DNA of 64,000 bases. Source: Blastobasis lacticolella (lineage: Eukaryota > Arthropoda > Insecta > Lepidoptera > Blastobasidae). Both the position numbers and the translations under genes were made by a program. Of the stretch, positions 53,693-63,887 are shown piece by piece. The stretch is from the NCBI GenBank assembly GCA_905147135.1, contig LR990051.1, positions 19,249,115 through 19,313,114 on the forward strand, given 5' to 3'. Under the pieces are notes generated by a model, which searched no databases, was not told the origin of the DNA, and saw only the letters and a program-made list of their open reading frames with translations. Numbering within the stretch: position 1 is the first letter of the stretch; the number at the start of each line of letters is the position of its first letter.

Positions 53693-54458
53693 ATTCTATC
53701 ATACATATGAGTAATGACATCGAATGTTGACAAAGTAAAAGGCTACGAAAGGTCTACTAGATTTCGGTGGATCATGGCTTAGGTTGGTTTCCCCCGAGCG
53801 CGCTCCATACAAAGATAGTTTGCTCATCATTTCAATACTACGTTATCAAAGCTAATAAAATTTTGTATAGGTACGTGATCCAGAAAGCATTCTAGTGATT
53901 TACTAAGTATCTATTCTTGTGGTTTGTCATATATTCGATAAAATATATTGTTTCAAAGTTACACAGGATTTGAAATTTGTATAGAAATCCCGTTTAATTA
54001 GCGTTATATTGAAAATATTATCCAACTACGTTATTGTATGGAGCGCACTCGGGAGAGACTCCTCTTATTCTATCCACCGCGAAAACATGTAACTCTGTCA
54101 CAATTTGCCTACTGAATATTACGTTTACATCTCACACCGCACATTACAAGTTCCCAAGGCTTACCCGTGCAACCTACCACTTGTAATTCGGCCGATAAAA
54201 ATTCAAATGCGGCACAGACAAGAGATTATCCGATTATCCTCGAGGGTAGCTGTAAAAAGTAAGCGCAGCTCACCTCAGCGAAAACGCAATTAGATTCGTC
54301 TCGGGAGACTGACGCGGTGGCGGTGGGCCGGGAGCTTGCTGCGAGTTCGATGGACTTAGCATAGACAACTTGGCTTTTTTTTATTCTACGGATTATAACC
54401 AAGCAGACAGTCCACTTGATTGTAAGCGGTAACTGTTACACGTACTATCTACGATGAA
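53693..54458. other. No gene seen
   Basis: AT-rich with a GC-richer end near 54290-54350 (GGGAGACTGACGCGGTGGCG). No frame or repeat recognised. Confidence 0.3.
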
Positions 54459-54470
54459 TGCTTTTAGGTT
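54459..54470. repeat. 12-bp target duplication, left
   Basis: TGCTTTTAGGTT, repeated exactly at 54807-54818 on the other side of the SINE. Confidence 0.9.
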
Positions 54471-54806
54471 ATGAGAGCGTCGGTAGCCCGGCGGTTCAGT
54501 ATCCATCTCGCAAGCGAGATGTACCGGGTTCGAATCCCGCTGCGGCCATGTACCAATGACTCTTTTCTAAGTTATGTACATTAGGTGAATTCTAACAGTG
54601 AGGGAAAACATCGTGATGAATCCTGCAAATTCAGGCAACTGATTTGTAACCATGATCCAATCTGGTCAGGTTCCCCTGGTAGCAGGGTCACGGAGGTCAG
54701 ATGGTAGTCGCTCCACTGTAATTACCTGATCGCCAAATTCTGCATCATGGTCAAGGCGGCCCTCGTTCTCGATAGCACAACCGAGACATTTACGCCAAGA
54801 TTATTG
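54471..54806 (+). mobile_element. SINE-A copy with perfect 12-bp TSD
   Basis: Complete from GAGAGCGTCGGTAGCCCGGC and B-box GGGTTCGAATCCCGC to ACGCCAAGATTATTG. The perfect 12-bp flanking duplication TGCTTTTAGGTT fixes the element at 336 bp and shows insertion by LINE-type target-primed reverse transcription. It is probably the youngest SINE-A in the window. There is no poly(A) tail: the 3' end is the same GCCAAGATxATT as in other copies, so its LINE partner should share that end. Confidence 0.94.
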
Positions 54807-54818
54807 TGCTTTTAGGTT
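54807..54818. repeat. 12-bp target duplication, right
   Basis: Exact repeat of 54459-54470. Confidence 0.9.
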
Positions 54819-54879
54819 GCACTCTACAAAAATGCAGACCCGTTGTGCGATGTGACTGTATTTGCGCTCGCCACCTTAT

Positions 54880-54965
54880 CCTTCAAACCAGAACGCAACA
54901 ATGCAAGCATAGTACTCATCCAGGCTGACTTCTCAGGCTTGACAGAGTGCTACCACAAGGAGCAG
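54880..54965 (+). mobile_element. Unclassified repeat (also at 59.16 kb)
   Basis: CACCTTATCCTTCAAACCAG, AACGCAACAATGCAAGCATA and GTACTCATCCAGGC pair with 59175-59265 (CTTATCCTTCAAACCGGAAC, AATGCAAGCACGGTAG, GTACTCATCAAGGC). Both copies adjoin a SINE-A. Confidence 0.55.
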
Positions 54966-54989
54966 GTTTGATAGACTTAGCAGCGTGGC

Positions 54990-55200
54990 TTTTTTATATC
55001 ATTCAGTTGTCGAACAAGCTTGCGGTCTGCCTGATGCTAAGCTGTTACCGCAGCGTATGGACGTTTGCAATTCCAGGGGTATCGCACCCGTGTTGCCGAA
55101 AACTTTTCATCGCTCACACTTCTTGAAGATCTCCTCGTTGTGCTGTCCCGGGAAAATCTCTCCAGGGAACGGCGAGCTGTGACAGTCGTATTGTAGCTGC
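54990..55200 (-). mobile_element. LINE 3' region, degenerate
   Basis: GAACAAGCTTGCGGTCTGCC, TGATGCTAAGCTGTTACCGC, AGCGTATGGACGTTTGCAAT and CCAGGGGTATCGC are the reverse of the tails at 7.07 and 58.73 kb and extend them toward the ORF end (CTTGAAGATCTCC side). Confidence 0.6.
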
Positions 55201-55284
55201 ACTTACTGCTTTTCCAGAGGGACTATTCGATCATAGCGATGATGTGGCGACTTGACTATGACTGTGTCTTTTTGTCATCTATCT

Positions 55285-55370
55285 ATATTAGTCCGAATCA
55301 TCCCACTGCTGGGCAAATGCCTCCCCCCGATTCCTCCACTCTTCACTATCAAGTCTCACTCACTCTTTTT
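55285..55370 (-). mobile_element. RTE-type 3' end scrap
   Basis: On the reverse strand GGCATTTGCCCAGCAGTGGG then ATGATTCGGACTAATATAG matches the widespread RTE ending (GAGGCCTxTGCCCAGCAGTGG). Only the tail remains. Confidence 0.55.
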
Positions 55371-56280
55371 GTCATAATCACCTTCAAATTTCGCGTCTGT
55401 AGATCTTCTATCCGGAGGATTTAAATATACCTATTCTTAGATATTTTTTCCAATTCTCATTAAATTAAGATCGCCAGCTCCCAGGCTATACCCGCTTGAT
55501 TTCCATATAAATTGCAGCTAACTCACGTGGCGTCTGCTACTCCTAACTGCTGCGACCGCACTTTGCGGGCCATGCTCTCCGGCATCGCGGCACACAAAAA
55601 TCATGTCTGAAAGTTGATGTTTGATCATCAATGGACTTTGGTTTTATTACCTATGTTTAGTTATCCGGCTGCTACTGAAGGGGGTTATGTTTTTCGAGCA
55701 TTTAATGTACTTATGTCTATTTCTTTTACACAGGCTACAACCCTAACGGCTAAATGTATTTTAACAAAGATTCGTCTTGGTCGCGCGAAACAAAAACGAT
55801 ACTAAAATTAAAAAATTCAAAATGGCGGATTTTAGGTGCCATATTGTGACATTTGAATTTTTTTTTCTCTAAAACTAATCGAGTGTAGTATAAAAATAAA
55901 GGTGTTCAAAAGGCGATTTCAAATATGAATACAACTTATAGCTACACTTTAAAGATATTTTTGTATTTAATTTTTTTAACAGTATCGTAATAATTGAGAG
56001 CCAAACCCAATTTCAGAATTACTTTAACCGAAAGACTGTCAAAATACGAATAGAGCGAAGTGGCGATCCATACTCTCTGCCTACCCCTCCAGTATGTAGG
56101 TACATATGTATGAATCCAATAATATCCATTTCGTAAATTGTACATATGTACCTCATAACAATAACTTAATAACATTAGTGAGGGATGTCAACAAGCGAAC
56201 GCCCAAACTACCCAGGTATATCTTCCAAAGTGCCTTAACAATGTCCATCCATTACGAGGAACGAAATTCTTCACGTCCAT
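55371..56280. other. No gene seen
   Basis: AT-rich with short frames lacking motifs (for example 55614-55805 and 55942-56175). Confidence 0.35.
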
Positions 56281-56754
56281 TCGTACTAATATTAGAAATG
56301 TGGAAGTTTGGAAGAATGGATGGATGGATGTATGATGTTACTCCTTTGCGCAAAAATTATTGAACGAATTTTGATATACTTAAAAGCGAGAATTTGTAAT
56401 TATGGATGTTTGTTTATTTTTTCTCGCTAAAACTGCTGAACGAATTTTTAAGATATTTTATTAAATAAATCTAAAAGTTTGTAATGAGGATAGATGTTTG
56501 TTATTCTTTCGCTCAAAAACAACTAGACCAATTTTGATACAAAAAAAAATTTTGTAATTATGGATGTTTATTTATTTCTTTGTGCAAACACTTCTGTCTG
56601 ATTTTATATGTAACTAGGCAACTAGCTTATAGCCCAGTATAGCACGTAATTTGCTATAAATTATCCCGAAATTCAACCCGAGTATTCTTTAAATTCAAAC
56701 AAAAAAATTCAATCCCAACCGAATTCTACAAACAAAGTCGCGTTTAAAAGCTAG
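56281..56754 (+). mobile_element. Helitron-like element (H1) with internal tandem repeat, complete
   Basis: Starts TCGTACTAATATTAGAAATG and ends CAAAGTCGCGTTTAAAAG then CTAG at 56751-56754. Inside, a unit of about 90 bp built on AATTATGGATGTTTGTTTAT, TTCTCGCTAAAACTGCTGAA and CGAATTTT recurs about four times with divergence (near 56320, 56395, 56480, 56560). TAGCTTATAGCCCAGTATAG follows as in the copy at 10.8 kb. It encodes no protein. Confidence 0.78.
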
Positions 56755-57053
56755 TCTTACAAATTCGAGTATCGCATGCAATAACACTTCAGCAAGAGGA
56801 CACGAAGAAATATCCGAAGGAATAGGGAGTTAGTGGACAGTGTAATTCAATTTGCCAAATTAGATTTTCCGACGAGTTACCTGCGTCCCCTCCGTCTTGT
56901 GATATGATAGGACTGGAGTGGCGAACGTTGGGGGATGTTGGGCCAATATGTTGGCGCCAATGGTTTTCGTGAAGGTGACTTTTGGTCGTTTAAATAATGT
57001 TGTTCGGTCTGTGTTTTCTTAAGTTACATCTAATATATTAATAAAAAAATATG
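56755..57053. other. No gene seen
   Basis: Unique-looking spacer of about 300 bp. Confidence 0.3.
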
Positions 57054-57102
57054 CTTGGGCAGTTCACACAGCGCCATCTAGCCCCAAAGTAAGCAAAGAT
57101 GC
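57054..57102 (-). mobile_element. SINE-B 3' end
   Basis: TTCACACAGCGCCATCTAGC then CCCAAAGTAAGCAAAG is the reverse of the SINE-B terminal block. Confidence 0.78.
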
Positions 57103-57139
57103 AAGAAAACTAATAAACTTCTTGTATATATTTTTAAAT

Positions 57140-57245
57140 ATATACAAGTCATTGGTAACTCCCGTGGTATTGCTGATGCTCATAGCCGGCGATGACCACT
57201 TTCCATCAGGTGACCCGCTTGCCTGTTTGTCAGCCGCACAACGTA
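57140..57245 (+). mobile_element. LINE-beta 3' tail fragment
   Basis: CATTGGTAACTCCCGTGGTA, TTGCTGATGCTCATAGCCGG, CGATGACCACTTTCCATCAG and GACCCGCTTGCCTGTTTGTC are the tail of 15362-15460 read in its sense direction. Confidence 0.7.
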
Positions 57246-57613
57246 AAATAGAATACCTGCAGTCGCTCATTGGCCTTTCGCACCCAAATATTGGCCGAAT
57301 TGTTTGGCCAACTTCTCTAAGAGAGCCAAATTAGATCACCACAAGTGGGGTCAAGCCATGTCACCGAGTGGACAATGCGACTGCCAGCGGGGAAATATCA
57401 AATTATATCTCCCGCAGAAATATTACAGTTGCGTAGGAAATATCGTGGAAATATCTGCGGGGAATGTTTATGGAGAGCTGTGGAAGCTCGTTGCTTATTT
57501 CTTTGAAAAAATAAATAAAGAAAGAAAATAAATAAGTTAACAATTCCTCGCGTCCGCAACACCTCTGCCGCAAAAGGTTGTTTGCGGTCGACGATTACGA
57601 CACGACATTCGGT
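57246..57613. other. No supported gene
   Basis: Frames of 70-75 codons have no motif. AAATATCxxxTTATATCTCC and GGAAATATCGTGGAAATATC are local imperfect repeats. Confidence 0.3.
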
Positions 57614-57943
57614 GCGTCGGTGGCCGAGGTACCGAATTCTATTCCATTCCATTCCATTCCATTCCATACCAGTGCCGCTATGTACTAGTGACCTTTCTGA
57701 CTTATGTACATTAGTTGAACACTAACTGAAAGCCTTTTCAGCGAGAGAAATATCGTGATGAAATTTGCACGTTCAAGCGAGTGAATGTGTAACCATGGTA
57801 CAATCTGGTCAGGTTCCCCTGTTACCCTGTTAACTGGCTTTCGCTCTACTGTAATTACATGATCTGCTAAATTCTGAAAAATGGTCAAAGCGGCCCCCAG
57901 CCCTAGCGCTCGAGAACATACTCAAAATGTTGAGGCCAAGATG
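57614..57943 (+). mobile_element. SINE-A copy with pentanucleotide expansion in its head
   Basis: Begins GCGTCGGTGGCCGAGGTACC. The anticodon-like region and most of the B-box are then replaced by (ATTCC)5. The body resumes CAGTGCCGCTATGTACTAGT and runs to GAGGCCAAGATGACTATTGG. The B-box is destroyed, so this copy should be silent for RNA polymerase III. Confidence 0.88.
57641..57667. repeat. (ATTCC)5 microsatellite
   Basis: Five perfect ATTCC units plus AT, sitting exactly where the SINE-A B-box should be. ATTCC/GGAAT is also the unit of some satellite DNAs, but five copies do not make a satellite. Confidence 0.93.
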
Positions 57944-58729
57944 ACTATTGGAGCCCATACAGACGTACACGATTTCTGTACGCAATTTATGCAATTTTCG
58001 TTTCTATACTAATGACAGATACCTTACAGCAATCGTGCCGCACCAGCATAGTCACCGCGTCGTATGCGTATATTTTGTGTCCTGTTGCTACGAGGTGTCT
58101 ATGTGAGCACACCGCGTATGCGCTTTCTGTCCGTTTTGGACACGTATCGTTTTATTCGCGTGGAAGAGGAGTGAAAGAGTATACATTTTTAAATCCCTTT
58201 TTAAAACCTTGAACAACCCTGGGGCCTAATTCTCGAGCTGGGACATCTAGAATACGACGTTTTTCAAGCTAAATATCACTATTAAAAATATCATTTAAGA
58301 CGATCTACAACAATAAATAACAAGAAAATTAATGATATAGTACAAATTAATTATTAGACATCAAGCACTACTTATCTCTAAAAAGAAACCTCTAATGTCG
58401 AAAGCGTGAGAATTTTCCCCCTGAAGTCGTGTCGCGCCGTGGAAAGGACCGCGTCCGCCGTCCGCCACCATTTCTAAATCAAAACACGGCCGGTTACCCT
58501 GGAGAGTGACTTGCGGAAAATTGGAAAACGAAACAAGGTGAAAAATATTATTAAGTGGCGCGCTCGGCTTGGCGTACCCCCGAGAGGAGAACAACACTTG
58601 GAGTTTTAAACAACTCCGTCCTTACACTGGGATACTGTTTGTGGGATATTATTTTGAGAGAGGTGGGACCTCCACCTTACAGAACATAGATCTCTAAAAA
58701 TTAAGAATTGCACTCACTAGTCAACAATT
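57944..58729. other. No supported gene
   Basis: A GC-richer patch at 58420-58580 (GTGTCGCGCCGTGGAAAGGA, CGTCCGCCGTCCGCCACC) coincides with a motif-free 78-codon reverse frame (58361-58597). The rest is unremarkable. Confidence 0.3.
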
Positions 58730-58805
58730 GGTATTGCAAACGTCCATAGGCTGCGGTGACTGCTTACCATCAGGCAGGCCGTAAGCTTGATTGCCACCTT
58801 AGTGG
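58730..58805 (-). mobile_element. LINE 3' tail fragment
   Basis: Almost identical to 7066-7146 (GGTATTGCAAACGTCCATAG, GCTGCGGTGACTGCTTACCA, TCAGGCAGGCCGTAAGCTTG). The two copies share their left edge at TTGGTATTGC or TGGTATTGC. Confidence 0.62.
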
Positions 58806-58836
58806 TATACGAAAAGAAAATACTTGTCAACAATAT

Positions 58837-59100
58837 TGAATAGAATAGAAAACATTTATTTACACACAATAACATCACAAACACATTACATATTGACTTA
58901 GATCGGCTTCGAAACACCGACTCCCAAACAATACAGGTATTATTTGAGGTCAGTGGCTCGATTCCAGAGCCATGAAACAAAAATAAAAAAAAGAGTTACA
59001 TAAAAATGCACAAACAAAACCAATAAAAACAAACAACATGAAATTATGAAACAACTAGACAATCATACACGAATAAAAGAAAAATGAAGAACAGAGCCGT
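58837..59100 (-). mobile_element. LINE 3' untranslated end
   Basis: TGAATAGAATAGAAAACATT then TATTTACACACAATAAC is, in reverse, the (GAATA)-repeat tail widely seen at LINE 3' ends in Lepidoptera, by my recollection. A-rich sequence follows, with no preserved frame. Confidence 0.5.
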
Positions 59101-59159
59101 TGCATGTGGATGTGGTGTGGTGTGTAAAAGGGACCTCACTCAGCTTCATGCCCTGGCAG

Positions 59160-59288
59160 AGGCTATTGCTCATCCAACCTTATCCTTCAAACCGGAACAC
59201 GATAATAATGCAAGCACGGTAGAGATAGATATGACGGCGGTACTCATCAAGGCACACTGCTTAGGCTCCAATACAATATATTCATCCA
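59160..59288 (+). mobile_element. Unclassified repeat (also at 54.88 kb)
   Basis: CTTATCCTTCAAACCGGAAC, AATGCAAGCACGG and GGCGGTACTCATCAAGGC; see 54880-54965. It directly adjoins the SINE-A copy that follows. Confidence 0.55.
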
Positions 59289-59654
59289 GGCGTAAATATA
59301 GGTTGTGCTCTCGTGCGCGAGGGCCCGAGGTCCGCCTTGACCATGACACAGGCTTTGGTAGATCAGGTAATTTCGGTGGAGCGACTGCCATTTGACCTCC
59401 GTGATCCTGTTAACAGGGGAATTTGACCAGATTGGATAATGGTTACATATTCAATCGTCTGAATTAATAAAGTTCAATTAATCATTAAGTGCAAGTTTCA
59501 TCACGATGGCTTTTCCCTCAACGTAAGAGTATCGGTTAGTGATCAAATAATGTACGTAACTCAGAAAAGAGAGTCAGAATCACCCGACCATGGTTCGAAC
59601 CCGGTACCAATCGCTTACGTGTCGGACCCCTTAACCACTAGGCCACTGACACCC
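59289..59654 (-). mobile_element. SINE-A copy with the best-preserved tRNA-like head
   Basis: On the reverse strand the head reads GTGTCAGTGGCCTAGTGGTT, AAGGGGTCCGACACGTAAGC, GATTGGTACCGGGTTCGAAC, CATGG. A-box TGGCCTAGTGGTTAAGG and B-box GGTTCGAACC both fit consensus, and part of a cloverleaf can be drawn. The body is normal except for about 25 extra bases (TAATAAAGTTCAATTAATCA) after the CTGAATG block. The length and downstream SINE body argue against a functional tRNA gene. Confidence 0.9.
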
Positions 59655-59744
59655 ATCTCCACCTTACACAATACCGCAGTCAAATTAGTAGTATTTTATT
59701 TCTGCCGGTGTGAAAGGTCTCCAGTGCTCCCTGGGAAGAAGTGG

Positions 59745-59962
59745 CTTTGACAGTGGAGACGCCTAGAATGCTCGCCAGTGTTTCCTTTGGACTATGACAT
59801 GAGATCGTTTAAGAGGTATATTAGAGATCTCTTTACATGTGGGCAACGCATTTGTAGCACTCCTGGTATTGCCTATCTGTCCATAGGCAATACCAGGAGT
59901 GCTACAAACGGCGGTGACCACTTTCCATCAAGTGCATGCCTGTTTGTCTACCGTACTAGATA
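59745..59962 (+). pseudogene. LINE-beta C-terminus with inverted duplication
   Basis: The plus frame encodes VFPLDYDMRSFKRYIRDLFT then CGQRICSTPGI, the same C-terminal signature as the reverse strand of 15362-15600. At 59851 the sequence runs into a perfect 26-bp inverted duplication (59851-59876 and 59883-59908), after which the normal 3' tail continues (GGCGGTGACCACTTTCCATC). The RT part is absent. Confidence 0.75.
59851..59908. repeat. Perfect 26-bp hairpin with 6-base loop
   Basis: TTTGTAGCACTCCTGGTATT plus GCCTAT is followed by the loop CTGTCC and its exact reverse complement. The left arm is ordinary LINE-beta sequence. The right arm is an extra 26 bases not present in the other LINE-beta copies, so it arose by copying the left arm in inverse. 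Confidence 0.95.
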
Positions 59963-61529
59963 GAAAGAAAGTACTGGCAGCGCAACGTGTCATGGAATTG
60001 CTCAAATCCATATCCGTACGCTTGTTTGGTAACCTTACCTTACCTAACCTAACCGTACCTTAAGGGTATGAAAATATCTTCACGGAAAAAACTGTGTACC
60101 TACGTTATTTTAACAAAAGCGGTCTTAACTGTTTTTTTTTTCGGTGAAATTTAGTTTTATTAAGTGATTTTACCTACACGATTTATGGTAAGAACATAAT
60201 ATGAAACGCACCCCTAATTTCCAGAATTATCACTATATTTTAAGGGTCTCGTTTCACCCATGGCCTGAGAGATCAACCAGAAAAGTAGGTGTATAGTTTC
60301 CTATCTGTGCGAAGTCGGGATGGGTCGCTAGTTACTGCAGTTTTAGCCTTTTAGCTAGACACGTATATCTTGGGTGTAGTATATGAGAGCAATTTCCCGA
60401 CGAGGTAACAAAGTCTAAGGGAGTGACCGCACACCATATATCGCCTAAGTGACGGCGGCCTTAGTGTGGATAAGACTTAAGTTGCAAACGGTGAGTTGTC
60501 TGCTTGTTCGTCATCGCATTGTGTAAAACGTTGATCGCGTTGTCACCTCATCTATGACTAATATCTTAGAGCCCAGTAGCTGGGACCTCTGCACACCAGA
60601 AAATTGGCAGTAGAGAGTACTACTTACTGCTATCTAGAAACAGTGTACAAATCGTGGAGATTACGACAATCAATAGCCTGTAACACAATCCACTGCCGAA
60701 GTAATGGTTTTTACCCGTGGCAGGCGGACTGTAGACCCTAGTGCTGTAACTACTTAAAAACACGCTGCTTTCCCATTTTCTGATTTTCGGAGGTTCCACC
60801 TGGATGAACGAGTAGACAGCCCACCTGATGATAATTAACTAAGTTAACTGTCGCCCATAATATCAAGGACTCAAGTATTTAGGTTGAAGCCAAAAAAATG
60901 CAGAATCGTAGATGTATTTTCACTGTGAGGACTAAGATTCTAAGACACAGGGGTCAGTTATATTCTACTCTGCCGGACACTACATGGCATCAGCATTATA
61001 ATAATAAGAAGGGTGAGAAAAGGACCCGGCAACAAGCTAGTGATACGCCTGAATTTGCTAACATCTATATCCGTATGCTTGTTTGCTTCATGAAATACCC
61101 TCTTTAAACAAAACGTTCAAGCCCAACTGTGGACTATTCCTAGGTTGGTGGATTTTGAATAAAAGCCATGTCCACACAATTCTCCTGTCCGGTCCAGCGG
61201 TAATTGGCGCTATCAGGGTCCGCCGTAAAGAGGTGGCTCGAGGTGGGCAGCGCCGATGGCGCGTGAACGCAAGACGCATGGCCGCGGAACCCGCGATAAC
61301 GGGGGTTATAGCGTGGGATGAATGGACGGGTAGGTGTAGCTGAGAAGATTAGGTAGCTGTAGTTAGAATTTTTTTTTTATTATACGCAGTTACAAAGGAG
61401 GAGACCTGGAGTAGCCCACCAGAGCATTGAGTCCCCTGATTGACTTGGTGCGATTGAATTGTAAATAGCAATAGTAAAAAGGCAGTTTTAATCGTAGCAG
61501 AACACCAAAAATGTATTAAATCTGCCATT
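59963..61529. other. No gene; scattered repeat scraps
   Basis: 60660-60790 is a degenerate family D piece (CAATCCACTGCCG, GTGGCAGGCGGACTGTAGAC). 60958-60988 is another scrap (TATTCTACTCTGCCGGACAC). A GC-rich patch at 61190-61330 lies in an 86-codon frame without motifs. CCTAACCTAACC occurs at 60043. Confidence 0.35.
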
Positions 61530-61800
61530 GAGTAAGTAAGTAAGTAAGTAAAAACTCTTTATTGCACGCATATTGAGCTGCGATTGTGATTCGATTTTAA
61601 TTCAATCAAGCCATTAGTGAATTAGCAGACTTCAGGCCTTGTCGCCCTAAACATCTACGATTCATGCACAAAGAAGAACAAATCGAAACATAACAAATTC
61701 TCAAATTTAAATGTAGGTATTAATTGTAGTTATTATAATCATTGTGCACGTCTCTGTTGTAAATAAATATCATCGTATTTAATTCTCAGTGAAAACTTAT
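61530..61800 (-). mobile_element. Probable LINE 3' end
   Basis: A (AAGT)n microsatellite at 61530-61553, then AAAACTCTTTATTGCACGCA: in reverse TGCGTGCAATAAAGAGTTTT, a polyadenylation-type LINE terminus. No frame is recognisable in the following DNA. Confidence 0.5.
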
Positions 61801-62418
61801 AATTATGGTTTCGTTTTTACTCCTAATATTGTTTAATTTCAGGTCAAGATACATAGGTCAAGATAAGATAAGGTGCACAAAAATAATCTATATTGTTCTG
61901 TTCAAATTAACATCAGTAGTAGCTACTTACCTGAAATCGATTCTAATCGATTGAGGTGAAATGGCGATCAAATGTCCTTGTAAAATAAACCAAAAGATTT
62001 AGAAAACGCACAATTTTATTTTCCACGAAGCCACCTCTGTCACCCACCTACGTCTACATCTGAAAGAAAACTATTTCTTCCAGCAAAGCACCCTACTTTG
62101 TGCGCACCTCCGGACCCTACCTCCGCTAAAAGCCGGTCATCTAACTCGACCGGCCGATTTGTAGGCCCATTGACTGCCAATGAATGGTACCTTTGTGCCA
62201 AATTGCTTCAGCCTGCCGAAGGTATAGCCGTAATAGACAACCGTTCTACTGATGCCGTGTTTTTGCTCTTGTGACAGCAGTTTTGATGGAGTCACTTTGG
62301 GAATGCGTTGAATAATTCAATGTTTATATTTGGAGGATTCGGGATGAAATTGGCGTTTGTTGCTGGAGTAAAGGTTAAGATTGTTCTGTTGTTGGAACCC
62401 ATAATTATAGACATTTAA
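61801..62418. other. No gene seen
   Basis: Unique-looking, GC-richer at 62090-62230. GACCGGCC and similar short motifs only. Confidence 0.3.
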
Positions 62419-62663
62419 AAGGTGTTTGGCAGAGTAGAATCGCACCAGCCATTTGCACTCGTCGAGTGGGTGTCGTACAAGGCGACAAATTTTTTCGAGG
62501 TTAAAAATGTAAGATGGTCCTTAGGCTGGTAAATTAGCAGCAGCTTTTCCATTGTTATATTTATAATACTACAATCTCCAAGCCGAGTGTCAAGCGTGGA
62601 GATTGTGGCAATCCCCTTACGTGGGAGAGGCCCTAAGTCCTGCAGTGGACTGTGATGATGAAT
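62419..62663 (+). mobile_element. Family D (RTE-like) copy
   Basis: GTTTGGCAGAGTAGAATCGC, GTGTCGTACAAGGCGACAAA, GTCAAGCGTGGAGATTGTGG, GTGGGAGAGGCCCTAAGTCC and GCAGTGGACTGTGATGATGA. The terminal ATGGGCTG is deleted, so GGACTGT joins GATGATGA directly. Confidence 0.72.
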
Positions 62664-63515
62664 TGGAACAGGTTTACTACTTTTATAAGTCAACACACCC
62701 ACTTGACTTGAGTTAGTAGTAAACATGTGTAAGACGCATTACATTACATTGCTTGAAAATAATCTTGCTAAAGAATTCATACATATCCATAGTGTAAAAT
62801 TAAGTCGCTTTTCACTTTTGTCTTTATGTATTTCCACTGGAGTCTAGGTTACGAAATCGACAATAACTACATTTAAATTCTCCTAAATCACTACTCGTAA
62901 GTAAGATAATTTTTTCCATAAAAAGTCAGTGCTTGCATTGTTGTGTTCCGATGTGAAGGATAATGTAGCTAGCGCTATTAGAGGCATTAGACATTTCATG
63001 TTAGTTCTCACAGTGACAACGCACCTGCGGTTCTGCATTTTTGTGCCCTGCAACATAAATGCATGAATCGTTATGTAATGGGTGACAGTTACCGCTTACT
63101 ATCAGCTGGGCTGTCTGCTAGTTTGTCACTGCGTAGCATAAAGAATACATTCACATTACTGTAAAGAAAAGCCAAAAAGACCCGTACGAATCCCGCACGG
63201 ATCGCTAGCAACACATAAATTCACAACGACCTTACCAAACATCCCCGCCAGGAGATCCCGTCCGGGCGTATTGTCTCGGCGTTTAACTGTAACACTATAC
63301 TGCAACTGGATGCCTTTTACCTTCCTTTTAACGGGGGCAAACACGGCTCAGGTGTGGGAGGGGAGTTGTTTGTGTTGGGGATGAAAAAATGTGGGGATCA
63401 TGTTCGGTAATGTCGGTCCGTTTATGCGATTTTAGTCGGAGTGGGAGTGATTGATTGGTTGAGGTTCTTATTGTGTTTATGTGGATGTCGTGTAGGTGTA
63501 GAAAAGGTAGATAGA
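62664..63515. other. No supported gene
   Basis: AT-rich; frames of 60-62 codons with no motif. Confidence 0.3.
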
Positions 63516-63720
63516 GGTCACCACGCAGAGGTCCCGGTTTCGATTCCCGCCAGGCAGAAATTTAAATATGATACATTTTATCTTCTGAAACGGGTCTGGG
63601 TGTTCTATGTATTTCAAAATGTATAAGTATTTTATCAATTTTGTGGCAACCATAACACAAGCTTTGCTTACTTTGGGGGTAGAGTGCACTCTGTGAGTCG
63701 TCCAAGCATATATTTTTATG
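63516..63720 (+). mobile_element. SINE-B copy, head partly lost
   Basis: CACGCAGAGGTCCCGGTTTC, GATTCCCGCCAGGCAGAAAT, ACGGGTCTGGGTGTTCTATG, ACACAAGCTTTGCTTACTTT and GGGGGTAGAGTGCACTCTGT. The A-box part upstream of 63516 is not recognisable. Confidence 0.85.
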
Positions 63721-63782
63721 TTGGTGGTAATACGTATATATGCTTTATTGAAACGCTTCCTTATCCTCCATTACATATTAAA

Positions 63783-63850
63783 AAATAAAGTCGCTTTCCA
63801 TGTATATGGTCTGTATATAGGCTCATAATATGTTACAATACATGCATATT
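63783..63850 (+). mobile_element. Helitron-like (H2) 5' fragment
   Basis: AAATAAAGTCGCTTTCCATG then TATATGGTCTG resembles the H2 start (CACAAAGTCGCTTTCTCTGT). The remainder is missing. Confidence 0.4.
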
Positions 63851-63877
63851 TAAGTGAAAAAGACCCTTGCGGCGCCA

Positions 63878-63887
63878 GGGGGGGGGG
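63878..63887. repeat. (G)10 run
   Basis: Ten consecutive G after GGCGCCA. Confidence 0.95.

Noticed and set aside
59587..59652. Possible tRNA gene on the reverse strand
   Set aside because: A- and B-boxes are good, but the sequence continues into a full SINE-A body and the cloverleaf is incomplete.
60043..60054. CCTAACCTAACC, insect telomere-like repeat
   Set aside because: Only two to two and a half units; too short to call an interstitial telomere.
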